64,000 nt of DNA from Mycobacterium interjectum. Its GTDB lineage: Bacteria; Actinomycetota; Actinomycetes; Mycobacteriales; Mycobacteriaceae. The notes beneath the pieces are model-generated. The model was not told the origin of the DNA. It worked only from the letters and a program-made list of their open reading frames with translations, and did no database searches. The stretch covers positions 292,733-356,732 of the forward strand of contig LQPB01000090.1 in assembly GCA_002102225.1 (NCBI GenBank), read 5' to 3'. Below, piece by piece: positions 33,284 through 41,326 of the stretch (positions are counted from its first letter, which is position 1; each line of letters opens with the position of its first letter). Position numbers and translations under genes: made by a program.

Positions 33284-33793
33284 TTATTCGTCGTCTTCGT
33301 CGATCAAATGGGCGAACGCCTGCAGGTTCGTCAGCGACTCCCCGCGAGACACCCGCCACTCCCACTCTTTCTGAATCGACGAGCGAAAACCCAACTCCAG
33401 CAACGTATTAAAGTCGGAATCCACCGCTTCGAGCACCTGCCCGAGCACCCGGTCGATCTCGTCGGCGTCGACCGAGGCGAGCGACATGCGGCCCACCAGG
33501 TAGATGTCGCCGACGTTGTCCAGCGTGTACGCCACCCCGTACAGGCGGCGATTGCGCCTGAGCAAAAACCGGTAGACGCCCTCGTGGTTCTCGTCGGGCT
33601 TGCGGCACACGAACGCCTCCACGCGCACCGAATGCTCCCCGATGCTCAGGATGGTGTTGGTCTTGAGCTTGCGCTCACCGGGCAGTTCGACCACCAGGCC
33701 CGGCGACCCGCCGTGCGCCCCGGGGAATTCCGAGTAGGTCAGCCCGCTGGTCCGCAGCGTGTGCTCGATCAGGGCCTGCACGGTCGTATTCAC
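33284..33793 (-). CDS. YbjN-domain protein (Rv0487-like)
   Basis: 169 residues from GTG 33793, whose GTGA overlaps the mshA stop. Type III secretion chaperone-like YbjN fold: GLVVELPGERKLKTNTILSIGEHSVRVEAFVCRKPDENHEGVYRFLLRRN, GDIYLVGRMSL and an acidic C-terminus. In actinobacteria this protein regularly accompanies mshA, but no function is established that I know of. It is cytosolic. Confidence 0.85.
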   Translation of the reverse strand: MNTTVQALIEHTLRTSGLTYSEFPGAHGGSPGLVVELPGERKLKTNTILSIGEHSVRVEAFVCRKPDENHEGVYRFLLRRNRRLYGVAYTLDNVGDIYLVGRMSLASVDADEIDRVLGQVLEAVDSDFNTLLELGFRSSIQKEWEWRVSRGESLTNLQAFAHLIDEDDE

Positions 33794-35130
33794 GCGCCCA
33801 CCCCGCGGCGGGTGGTCCACCGGCGCGGCTTGCGCATCGCGGCCCGGTCCGGTTTCGCGCCGTACCGGCGCTGGCGCAGGGCGGTGAAGTCGCCGATCGC
33901 GCGCCGGTAGCTGGCCAGCAGCGCGTCGGTGGTGTTGTCCCAGGAGAAGGTGGCCGCGTGCGCGGCGGCCGCGCGGCTCATCGCGTCGGCCCGCGGCGCG
34001 TCGAGCCGCAGCAGCCGATTCAGGGCATCCGCCCAGTCCCCGACGTCATGCCCGGACACCAGGGTGCCGGAGATCCCGTCGCGCACCGCCACCGGCAGGC
34101 CGCCGACCGACGCGGCCACCACGGGGGTGCCGCACGCCTGCGCCTCGACGGCGACGAGCCCGAACGACTCCGAATAACTGGGCACCGCAACAAGATTGAC
34201 CGCCTGAAACAGGGTGGCCAGGTCCGGCCGGGACTGCGGCGGCAGGAACGTGACCCGGTCGGCGATGCCGAGTTCGCCGGCCAGCCTTGCCAATCCGTCC
34301 GGCGAGGCCAGGCCGCTGCCCGACGGGCCGCCGGCCACCACGATGCGCAGCCCGGGCAGCTTCGCCGCGGCCCGCAGCACGATATCGGGCGCCTTCAGCG
34401 GCTGGATCCGCCCGACGAAGGCCACCAGGTCGCCGTCCAGCGGCAGCCCCAGCGCGGCCCGGGCCGCCCGGCGATCACCCGGGCGGAACACGTCCAGGTC
34501 CACCCCGGGGTGAACCACATCGATGCGCCCCGGATCGGCGTTGTGGATCGAAATCAGTTGCCGGGCTTCGTCATCGGTGTTGACGATCAGCCGGTCCGCC
34601 TCGTCGACGACCTGCTGCTCCCCCACCGTGCGCAGCGGCGGCTCGGGCGCGTCCCCGTCGGCCAGGGCCGCGTTTTTCACCGCGGCAAGCGTGTGTGCGG
34701 TGTGCACCAGCGGCACCGCCCAGCGGTCCCGGGCCAGCCAGCCGACCTGCCCGGACAGCCAGTAGTGGGAATGCACGATGTCGTAGTGCCCCGGTTCGTG
34801 TGACGCCTCGGCGCGCAGCACCGCGGCCGCGAACGCGCACAGCTGCGTCGGCAGGTCGTATTTGTCCAGGCCCTCGAAGGGCCCCGCGACCACGTTGCGG
34901 ACCAGCACGCCCGGCGCCACGTGGGCCACCGGTGGATCGGCCGACGCGGTGGCCCGGGTGAAGATCTCCACCTCGATGCCGCGCCGCGCCAGGTGCAACG
35001 CCGTCTGCAGCACGTAGACGTTCATGCCTCCGGCGTCGCCGGTACCCGGTTGGGCCAACGGCGAGGTGTGCACCGCCAGGACCGCTACCCGGCGCGGGTC
35101 GCTGCGCCGGAGGACGTCGTCGTGCCGCAC
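33790..35130 (-). CDS. mshA: D-inositol-3-phosphate glycosyltransferase MshA (mycothiol synthesis)
   Basis: 446 residues from GTG 35130. First step of mycothiol synthesis: transfer of GlcNAc from UDP-GlcNAc to 1-L-inositol-1-phosphate. GT-B/GT4 fold: LAVHTSPLAQPGTGDAGGMNVYV (N-terminal donor/acceptor loop), HSHYWLSGQVG, VHTAHTLAAVKN, VVHPGVDLDVFRPGD, FVGRIQPLKAPDIVLRA, and the E-x7-E motif ESFGLVAVEAQACGTPVVA. The N-terminus is about 30 residues shorter than the M. tuberculosis protein as I remember it. Coupled to the YbjN gene by a four-base overlap. Confidence 0.95.
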   Translation of the reverse strand: MRHDDVLRRSDPRRVAVLAVHTSPLAQPGTGDAGGMNVYVLQTALHLARRGIEVEIFTRATASADPPVAHVAPGVLVRNVVAGPFEGLDKYDLPTQLCAFAAAVLRAEASHEPGHYDIVHSHYWLSGQVGWLARDRWAVPLVHTAHTLAAVKNAALADGDAPEPPLRTVGEQQVVDEADRLIVNTDDEARQLISIHNADPGRIDVVHPGVDLDVFRPGDRRAARAALGLPLDGDLVAFVGRIQPLKAPDIVLRAAAKLPGLRIVVAGGPSGSGLASPDGLARLAGELGIADRVTFLPPQSRPDLATLFQAVNLVAVPSYSESFGLVAVEAQACGTPVVAASVGGLPVAVRDGISGTLVSGHDVGDWADALNRLLRLDAPRADAMSRAAAAHAATFSWDNTTDALLASYRRAIGDFTALRQRRYGAKPDRAAMRKPRRWTTRRGVGA

Positions 35131-35182
35131 TCCTTCATCTTTACAGGACGGGCCGCGCCCCGGCCGAAGGACGCCGTTCGCG

Positions 35183-36490
35183 CTAAGCGGACGACTCGTC
35201 GGCGGCGACCTCCCGCAGCCGGGACTGCAGCGCACCGGCGCGCCGCATCGCGCCCAGCGGGTCCGCGTACAGGCCGCCCAGCGACACCGCCCCGGCCCCG
35301 GCCTCCTGCACCCGGTTACCGAACGCGGTGACGCGGATATCGCGCGGGGGCAGCACCGAGCGGCCGGCGAACGCCTCCTCCACCTGGCCCATCGCCTCGG
35401 GGTATTCGGTGAAAGCCTGGCCGCCGACCACCAGCTCGTCGGGGTTGAGCATGTCGCGCAGCAACGCGACCGCCTCGCCGAGTACCCGGGCCCGCTCGGC
35501 CAGCAGGTCCTTCGCCGGCTGATTGCCCGACCGGGCCACCCGCAGCAGGTCGGTCATCGCGGTGGCCCCGGCGATGCGGGTCGCCGGCGGCACGTCGGGC
35601 AGGATCTTCAGTCGCCGCGCGGCGGCCAGCACCGCCTCGTCGCTGACGGTGGACTCCAGCTGGCCGGTGCCGCCGAGCAGCTCGGAGTGGGCGGGCAGCG
35701 CCGCGATGGTGCCCGGCCCGCTGGTCGGGCAGTGCACCCGCCCGCCGATCACCAGCGAATAGCCCACGGTCTCGCGGGCGTAGACGTACAGGCTCGTCGG
35801 CGAGCTCGGCGCGAATCGGCGCAGGCCGAGCAGCAGCTCGGCGCCCGCCATCGCGTCGACGTGCGAGGCCACCGACAACGGCAGGCCCAGCGCGTCGGCC
35901 AGCACGGGGCCGACGGGCGCCTGCCGCCACCCCAGGCGGGGGTGGTCGACGAGGCCGGTGGCGCCGTCGACGGTGCCGCCGATCGCCACCCCGACCCACA
36001 GCGGGCGGCGCCGGTGCCAGCGTTGCAGGTACTTCGACGCGCTCTCGGCCAGCGACGCCAGCGCGGGCCCGGCCGGCGACCGCGGCGTCGGGGTCTCGAC
36101 GGTGTCCAGCGTGCGGCCGAACAGGTCGGTGGCCACGATGCTGGTGGTGCGCGCACCGATGTGGATGCCGAGCGTCACGAACGGTTCGTGGTTGATCTCC
36201 ACCGGCACCCGCGGGCGCCCGATGGCCCCGGAAACGGCCAGGTCAGCGCGTTCCCGCAGCAGGCCGGCGTCCAGCAGGGCGATGACCTGGCGGTTGACCG
36301 TGGCGATGCTCAGCGAGGTGACGGCCGCAATGACGTCGCGGCCCACGGGGCCGCGCAACCGGACGGCCCGGAAGACGGACGCCGCAGCCGAGTCCGAGAT
36401 GTGTAGCGCCGGCGGCAGGATCTGGCGGTGCATCCGCGGGTGGCCTTTGCGGCTGAGGGAATGGTGGCTACGGGTAAGGGTAGTGCGCAT
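35183..36490 (-). CDS. ROK-family protein with N-terminal winged helix (Rv0485-like)
   Basis: 435 residues. ATG 36490 is chosen because AAAGGA lies six bases upstream; ATG 36433 (MHRQILPP) would also begin before the conserved part. N-terminal HTH: SVFRAVRLRGPVGRDVIAAVTSLSIATVNRQVIALLDAGLL. The ROK domain follows (LGIHIGARTTSIVATDLFGRTL, GVAIGGTVDGATG, YVYARETVGYSLVIGG, LNPDELVVGG). The consensus zinc-binding ROK motif (CxCGxxGCxE) is not visible, so kinase activity is doubtful and a transcriptional regulator is likelier. It is immediately upstream of mshA, and divergent from an SDR gene. Confidence 0.86.
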   Translation of the reverse strand: MRTTLTRSHHSLSRKGHPRMHRQILPPALHISDSAAASVFRAVRLRGPVGRDVIAAVTSLSIATVNRQVIALLDAGLLRERADLAVSGAIGRPRVPVEINHEPFVTLGIHIGARTTSIVATDLFGRTLDTVETPTPRSPAGPALASLAESASKYLQRWHRRRPLWVGVAIGGTVDGATGLVDHPRLGWRQAPVGPVLADALGLPLSVASHVDAMAGAELLLGLRRFAPSSPTSLYVYARETVGYSLVIGGRVHCPTSGPGTIAALPAHSELLGGTGQLESTVSDEAVLAAARRLKILPDVPPATRIAGATAMTDLLRVARSGNQPAKDLLAERARVLGEAVALLRDMLNPDELVVGGQAFTEYPEAMGQVEEAFAGRSVLPPRDIRVTAFGNRVQEAGAGAVSLGGLYADPLGAMRRAGALQSRLREVAADESSA

Positions 36491-36651
36491 GGGTGTCCTT
36501 TTGTGCGAGTTCCTGATGGCCGGCTTCGGCCACACCTGAAGGTCAGGAGCGGCAAAGTGCGCGGCAACAACACGCACCCGCCGCGCACAGACACGCGGCG
36601 GTGTTGTTGATCAGGGCGCCAAGGAGCACCCCGAGAACTTAGCACGTTCAC

Positions 36652-36657
36652 TAGAGT
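36652..36657 (+). promoter_or_regulatory. -10 box for near-leaderless SDR gene
   Basis: TAGAGT, eight bases, GTG 36666. No ribosome site lies between. Confidence 0.5.
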
Positions 36658-36665
36658 TGTTCCGT

Positions 36666-37415
36666 GTGAACGCAGCTGGGGGGCAGCAACGGGTCGCGGT
36701 GGTTACCGGCGCCAGCTCGGGCATCGGTGAAGCGACCGCGAAAACCCTTGCGGCACAGGGATTCCACGTGGTCGCGGTGGCGCGCCGAGCGGACCGGCTC
36801 ACGGCGCTGGCCGACGAGATCGGCGGCACCGCGATTGTGGCCGACGTCACAGACGACGGTGCGGTGAACGCGCTGGCCGCCCAATTGAGCCGGGTCGATG
36901 TGTTGGTCAACAACGCCGGCGGCGCCTGGGGGCTGGAATCCGTCGTCGACGCCGACCTCGGGCACTGGCAATGGATGTGGGAGACCAACGTCCTGGGCAC
37001 GCTGCGGGTCACCCGCGCGCTGCTGCCCAAGCTGATCGATTCCGGTGACGGCCTCATCGTCACGGTCACCTCGGTCGCGGCCATGGAGACCTACGACGGC
37101 GGCGCCGGCTACACCGCGGCCAAGCACGCGCAGGGCGCGCTGCACCGCACGCTGCGCGGTGAGCTACTGGGAAAACCCGTGCGGCTCACCGAGATTGCGC
37201 CGGGCGCGGTCGAAACCGAGTTCTCGCTGGTGCGCTTCGACGGCGACCGGCAGCGCGCGGACGCCGTCTACCGGGGGCTGACGCCGTTGGTGGCGGCAGA
37301 CGTCGCCGAGGTGATCGGGTTCGTCGCGTCGCGGCCGTCCCACGTGGACCTGGACCTGATCGTCATCAAGCCGCGCGACCAGGCCAGCGCGACGCGGTTC
37401 AACCGCCGGGACTAG
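36666..37415 (+). CDS. Classical short-chain dehydrogenase/reductase (Rv0484c-like)
   Basis: 249 residues from GTG 36666. Motifs: TGASSGIG (14-21), adenine-ring NNAGG (82-86), catalytic Ser136 (VTVTSVAAM), Tyr149 and Lys153 (YTAAK). The cofactor strand ends VAVARR, and an Arg pair there favours NADP(H). The C-terminal LDLIVIKPRDQAS resembles serine/3-hydroxy acid dehydrogenases of the YdfG type, so a small hydroxy-acid substrate is possible. The 3' end overlaps the convergent lprQ gene by 17 bases. Confidence 0.9.
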   Translation: MNAAGGQQRVAVVTGASSGIGEATAKTLAAQGFHVVAVARRADRLTALADEIGGTAIVADVTDDGAVNALAAQLSRVDVLVNNAGGAWGLESVVDADLGHWQWMWETNVLGTLRVTRALLPKLIDSGDGLIVTVTSVAAMETYDGGAGYTAAKHAQGALHRTLRGELLGKPVRLTEIAPGAVETEFSLVRFDGDRQRADAVYRGLTPLVAADVAEVIGFVASRPSHVDLDLIVIKPRDQASATRFNRRD

Positions 37416-38736
37416 GCGATGTTGTCGTCGTCGTCGTCGTGGTGGTGGGCGTGCCCGACAGCGTCGGCGCGTTCGACGGGGTGACCGGCGCGGTGACCGG
37501 AATCTGAGTGGCCGGCGGGTGGGCCGTCGGGGGCGGCAGCGCGGACATCGCTACCCAGGTGTCCCAGTCGACGGCCCAGTCCCAGATGTCGCCGTCGGAG
37601 TAGGACAGCTGGATCGAGCTCCCGGTGACCTCGACCGGGTCGCCGTAGATCGCGGTGCGGTAATACTGCTCGGCGTCGGACGTCGACAGGTTGATGCAGC
37701 CGTTGGTGACGTTGCTGTTGCCCTGCGCGCCGGAGCTGGCCGGGTTGGCGTGGATGAACTCCCCGTTGTTCGAGATCCGCACCGCCCAGCGTTCGTGGGC
37801 GTTGGTGTAGCCGGCGGCCGGGTTGGACATGTAGAAGTCGGCGTACTTCTCGGTCACCACGTGGATGCCGTTACGCGTGACGTTGCGCGCCTTGTCGGCC
37901 TCCCCGTAGCTGCAGGGGAAGTCCATGACGACGCCGGCGTCGGTGACGACCTGGATGCGGTGCGAGGTGACCTCGGCCTTCACCACCTGGCGGCGACCGA
38001 TCTGGATGTGCAGCGAAATGTCGTCGGCGCCGAAGGCGCCGTCGCCGAACGGCCGCCCGTAGAACTTGGCGTCGACGTTCACGGTGGTACCGGCCGGGTA
38101 GTACTCGCGGGTCCGGTAGTGCACGCGCGCACCCTGCGCCTCGTCGGGCAGCCAGGCCCAGCTGCCCTCGACGGGCGGGTCGGTGGTGACGGTGAGCGCC
38201 TTCTCCACCGACGCCTTGTCGCTGATCGGCGAATCGAACTGGATGATGATCGGCGCGGCCACGCCGACGGTCTGGCCGTCGGCCAGCTGGAACGCCCCAC
38301 TGATCTTCTTGCTCGGCGACACGGTGGTGAACTTGCCGCTCACCGGGACCGCCTTGCCGTTGTGGCCGACGGCCGAGCCGCTCCACGTGTAGGTGGAGTC
38401 GTAGCCCAGCGGCTCGGTGGTGGTGTAGACGGTGCGGTCCTGATTGAAGGCGCCGGCGACCACCTTGCCGGACGAGTTGGTCAACGCCACCTTCTGGAAC
38501 CAGCCGTCGGTCACCTGGACGCTGATCGGCGCGATCGGCACCACGTCGGCCGCGGCCGGGGTGTCCAGGGCCGGCGCGAACTTCAGCTGCGGCGCCGGCG
38601 GCTCCTTCTTCTCGGCCTGTTTGTTGGCCACGGTGCCCGCGCAGGCGGCCAATACGCTGGGGGCAAACACGCCGAGTCCCAGGGCCGCCAGGGCCAAGCG
38701 CCGGTTGACCGGCGGAGGGGAACTGGAAGTGCTCAC
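37399..38736 (-). CDS. lprQ: L,D-transpeptidase lipoprotein LprQ (class 5 Ldt)
   Basis: 445 residues from GTG 38736. Lipoprotein signal with lipobox LAAC (Cys32), so anchored outside the cytoplasmic membrane. Two Ig-like domains precede the YkuD catalytic domain, where it would form 3-3 crosslinks in peptidoglycan. Catalytic region: HVVTEKYADFYMSN, His329 (EFIHANPAS) and Cys347 in SNVTNGCINLS. The usual S-H-G-C has Asn in place of His. The C-terminus is a Pro/Thr tail with a nine-Thr run encoded by near-repeat triplets. Eleven consecutive cytosines (plus strand) sit 27 bases upstream of the start. Confidence 0.92.
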   Translation of the reverse strand: MSTSSSPPPVNRRLALAALGLGVFAPSVLAACAGTVANKQAEKKEPPAPQLKFAPALDTPAAADVVPIAPISVQVTDGWFQKVALTNSSGKVVAGAFNQDRTVYTTTEPLGYDSTYTWSGSAVGHNGKAVPVSGKFTTVSPSKKISGAFQLADGQTVGVAAPIIIQFDSPISDKASVEKALTVTTDPPVEGSWAWLPDEAQGARVHYRTREYYPAGTTVNVDAKFYGRPFGDGAFGADDISLHIQIGRRQVVKAEVTSHRIQVVTDAGVVMDFPCSYGEADKARNVTRNGIHVVTEKYADFYMSNPAAGYTNAHERWAVRISNNGEFIHANPASSGAQGNSNVTNGCINLSTSDAEQYYRTAIYGDPVEVTGSSIQLSYSDGDIWDWAVDWDTWVAMSALPPPTAHPPATQIPVTAPVTPSNAPTLSGTPTTTTTTTTTSPSPGG

Positions 38737-38762
38737 GACAATTAAAGATACCGTGAGAAAAG

Positions 38763-38773
38763 CCCCCCCCCCC
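38763..38773. repeat. Eleven-base cytosine homopolymer upstream of lprQ
   Basis: C x 11 on the plus strand (G x 11 in the lprQ transcript direction), between lprQ and murB. It follows an in-frame GTG (38778-38776), so the tract length would set whether that upstream start is in frame with lprQ. Confidence 0.9.
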
Positions 38774-38818
38774 GCCACGACAATTCAAGCCCGGCGCCGG
38801 GATTCACGCTATTTGCGG

Positions 38819-39928
38819 CTACAGCCTGCAACCGAGCAGGACAGGCTCCGGTTCCAGTGTGATACCAAACACAGCGCGGACTCCGTCACGTACGGCCCCG
38901 GCCAGCGCGATCACGTCCGCGGCGGTGGCGGCCCCGCGGTTGGTCAGCGCGAGCGCGTGCTTGGTCGACAGCCGGCACGGCGCTTCGGGGCCGCCCGGGT
39001 CCGGCTCCGGATACCCCTTGCCGAAGCCCGCGCGCTCCACCAACCACCCCGCCGCCAGCTTGATGCCGTCCGGCGCCGGGTAGTGCGGAACCGGTCCCGG
39101 GACACGATCGGCCAGCCGCTCGCAGACCTCCGGGGACACCACCGGATTGGTGAAGAACGAACCCACGCTCCAGGTGTCGTGGTCCGAAGCGTCGAGCACC
39201 ATGCCCTTGCGGCCCCGCAGCCTCAGCACCGCCTCGCGGACGGCTTTCGGGTCGGCGCGCTCGCCAGTGGACACGTTCAGCGCGGCCGTCAGCTCGCCGT
39301 AGCGCAACGGCGCGCTGCGGCCCGAGGGGTCCAGTGCGAACTCGACTTCGAGTACCACGGAAGGGATTTCGCGCCCCGACCGGTTGGCCCGCTTGAACGC
39401 GCTGGTGCGGTAGCCGAAGCCGAGCTCCTCGCCGGGCACCCAGCGCACCGCGCCGGTGCCCCGATCCAGCACCCGAACCCGGGTGATGGTGTCGGACACC
39501 TCCGCCCCATAGGCCCCGACGTTCTGCACCGGGGTGGCCCCCGCCGAGCCGGGGATGCCGGACAGGCATTCCAGCCCGCCCAAACCGCGTTCGATCGCGG
39601 TGAGCACCACGTCGTCCCAGACGGCGCCCGCCTCGGCGCGGACAAGGTTGCCGTCGACGGTGATGGCGTCGTTGGCCAGGCGCACCGCGGTCAGATCCGT
39701 CAGCGTGTCGGCGAGCACGAGGTTGGAGCCGCCGGCAAACACCAGCACCGGCCCGCCGCCGGATTCGGCGTCCAGCTGCCGCAGCACGGCAACCACCTGC
39801 TCGGTGCTGGCGCAGGTGATCAGGCGTCGCGCGACGGGCCCGACCCGCAACGTCGTCAACGGCGCCAGCGGCACCGCCTCGGCGACGAGCGCTCCGGCGA
39901 AGAGCGAACCCGCACCGGTCGGTTTCAT
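38819..39928 (-). CDS. murB: UDP-N-acetylenolpyruvoylglucosamine reductase
   Basis: 369 residues. FAD- and NADPH-dependent reduction giving UDP-MurNAc, second committed step of peptidoglycan precursor synthesis. Type I MurB: TTLRVGPVARRL, VFAGGSNLVLAD, GLECLSGIPGSAGATPVQNVGAYGAE, the catalytic Ser in SVGSFFTNPVVS, AAGWLVERAGFGKGY, TKHALALTNRG, and a C-terminal LEPEPVLLG with the expected Glu. It is cytosolic. The divergent DUF2505 gene begins 26 bases away, and their predicted -10 boxes overlap. Confidence 0.96.
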   Translation of the reverse strand: MKPTGAGSLFAGALVAEAVPLAPLTTLRVGPVARRLITCASTEQVVAVLRQLDAESGGGPVLVFAGGSNLVLADTLTDLTAVRLANDAITVDGNLVRAEAGAVWDDVVLTAIERGLGGLECLSGIPGSAGATPVQNVGAYGAEVSDTITRVRVLDRGTGAVRWVPGEELGFGYRTSAFKRANRSGREIPSVVLEVEFALDPSGRSAPLRYGELTAALNVSTGERADPKAVREAVLRLRGRKGMVLDASDHDTWSVGSFFTNPVVSPEVCERLADRVPGPVPHYPAPDGIKLAAGWLVERAGFGKGYPEPDPGGPEAPCRLSTKHALALTNRGAATAADVIALAGAVRDGVRAVFGITLEPEPVLLGCRL

Positions 39929-39936
39929 GGCCCGTA

Positions 39937-39942
39937 ACGGTA
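39937..39942 (-). promoter_or_regulatory. -10 box for murB
   Basis: TACCGT on the minus strand, eight bases, then ATG 39928. It overlaps the -10 box of the opposite gene (39941-39946). Confidence 0.5.
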
Positions 39943-39946
39943 GCCT
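39941..39946 (+). promoter_or_regulatory. -10 box for DUF2505 gene
   Basis: TAGCCT, eight bases, then ATG 39955; overlaps the murB -10 box on the other strand. Confidence 0.5.
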
Positions 39947-39954
39947 GGCCAGCT

Positions 39955-40473
39955 ATGCCGCGTTCATTCGACTTGTCGGCCGATTACGAGGCGAGCGTCG
40001 AACAGGTTCATCGGGCCTTCCACGAGGAGGACTATTGGCGGGCCAGGCTGGCCGACATCCCGGTCGACGAGGCCAGGCTGGAGTCGATGCGGCGCGGCGG
40101 CGAGTCCGGGGACGACGGCACCGTCGAGGTGGTCACGCTGCAGGTGGTGCGCAGCCATAACTTGGCCGCCGTGGTCAAGCAGCTGCACCGGGGCGACGTC
40201 CGCGTCAGACGCGAAGAGACGTGGGGACCGATCAATGACGGCATCGCCTCGGCGTCCATCGCGGGCACGATCGAGGGCACCCCGGTGCACGTGTCGGGCA
40301 CCGGGGAGCTGTCTTCAACCCCCCGCGGTGCCCGGATCGCCTACCGCGTCACCGTGCAGGTGCGGATCCCCCTCATCGGCGGCAAGGTGGAGCGGCTCAT
40401 CGGCGCCCAGTTGGCGGAGCTGGTGGCCATCGAACAACGCCTGACCGCGGAGTGGATCGCCGACAACGCCTAG
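39955..40473 (+). CDS. DUF2505 (SRPBCC-like) protein (Rv0481c-like)
   Basis: 172 residues. The N-terminal strand FDLSADYEASVEQVHRAFHEEDYWRARLADI, alternating strands in the middle and a long C-terminal helix (GGKVERLIGAQLAELVAIEQRLTAEWI) fit the START/SRPBCC-like hydrophobic-pocket fold of DUF2505. The ligand is unknown. Its TAG stop forms part of a TAGGCT box for the next gene, ten bases before that ATG. Confidence 0.85.
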   Translation: MPRSFDLSADYEASVEQVHRAFHEEDYWRARLADIPVDEARLESMRRGGESGDDGTVEVVTLQVVRSHNLAAVVKQLHRGDVRVRREETWGPINDGIASASIAGTIEGTPVHVSGTGELSSTPRGARIAYRVTVQVRIPLIGGKVERLIGAQLAELVAIEQRLTAEWIADNA

Positions 40474-40476
40474 GCT
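40471..40476 (+). promoter_or_regulatory. -10 box for leaderless nitrilase gene
   Basis: TAGGCT begins with the stop codon of the upstream gene; seven bases, then ATG 40484. Confidence 0.5.
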
Positions 40477-40483
40477 GGCGCGC

Positions 40484-41326
40484 ATGCGAATCGCCTTGGC
40501 GCAGATCCTCAGCGGCAGCGATCCGGCGGCGAACCTGCGGCTGGTCCGCGAGTACACGCGCGAGGCCGCCGACGCGGGCGCCGCGCTGGTGGTCTTCCCG
40601 GAGGCGACCATGTGCCGGTTCGGCGTCCCGCTGGCGCCGGTCGCCGAGCCGGTCGACGGGCCCTGGGCGGACGGCGTGCGCGGGATCGCGACGCAGGCCG
40701 GGATCACCGTGATCGCCGGCATGTTCACCCCCGCCGGCGACGGGCGGGTGATGAACACGCTCATCGTGGCCGGGCCCGGCGCGCCCAACCGGCCGGACAC
40801 CCACTACGACAAGATCCACCTCTACGACGCCTTCGGCTTCACCGAATCGCGCACCGTCGCGCCCGGCCACGAGCCGGTGGTGGCCGACGTCGACGGGGTC
40901 CGGGTGGGGTTGAGCGTTTGCTACGACATCCGCTTTCCGGCGCTCTACACCGAGCTGGCAGCGCGCGGCGCGCAGCTGATCGTCGTCTGCGCGTCCTGGG
41001 GCTCGGGACCGGGCAAGCTCGACCAGTGGACGCTGCTGGCCCGGGCCCGGGCGCTGGATTCGATGAGCTATGTCGCCGCCGTCGGTCAGGCCGACCCCGG
41101 CGACACCCTGACAAAGTCGGGGTCCGGTGCGGGCGCTCCGACGGGTGTGGGCGGCAGCCTGGTGGTCTCGCCGCTGGGCGAGGTGGTCGCCTCCGCCGGC
41201 GAAAACCCGCAGCTCGTCGTGGCCGACATCGACGTCGACGAGGTGGCCAAGGCCCGCGAAACCATTGCGGTGCTGCAAAACCGCTCCGACTTTGCTCGGA
41301 CGGATAGGGCAGAATCGGTGGGGTGA
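40484..41326 (+). CDS. Carbon-nitrogen hydrolase (nitrilase superfamily, Rv0480c-like)
   Basis: 280 residues with the Glu-Lys-Cys triad: Glu in LVVFPEATM (about 43), Lys in YDKIHLYDAFGF (about 110), Cys in LSVCYDIRFP (about 146). RIALAQILSG starts the fold. Closest in layout to Nit1/Nit2-type omega-amidases (deaminated glutathione or 2-oxoglutaramate amidases) rather than true nitrilases; substrate not proven. It is cytosolic. Its TGA overlaps the GTG of the next gene by four bases. Confidence 0.9.
   Translation: MRIALAQILSGSDPAANLRLVREYTREAADAGAALVVFPEATMCRFGVPLAPVAEPVDGPWADGVRGIATQAGITVIAGMFTPAGDGRVMNTLIVAGPGAPNRPDTHYDKIHLYDAFGFTESRTVAPGHEPVVADVDGVRVGLSVCYDIRFPALYTELAARGAQLIVVCASWGSGPGKLDQWTLLARARALDSMSYVAAVGQADPGDTLTKSGSGAGAPTGVGGSLVVSPLGEVVASAGENPQLVVADIDVDEVAKARETIAVLQNRSDFARTDRAESVG

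Noticed and set aside
38763..38773. C11 tract as a frameshift inside lprQ
   Set aside because: The tract is upstream of the lipoprotein start, and lprQ is intact from signal peptide to catalytic Cys.
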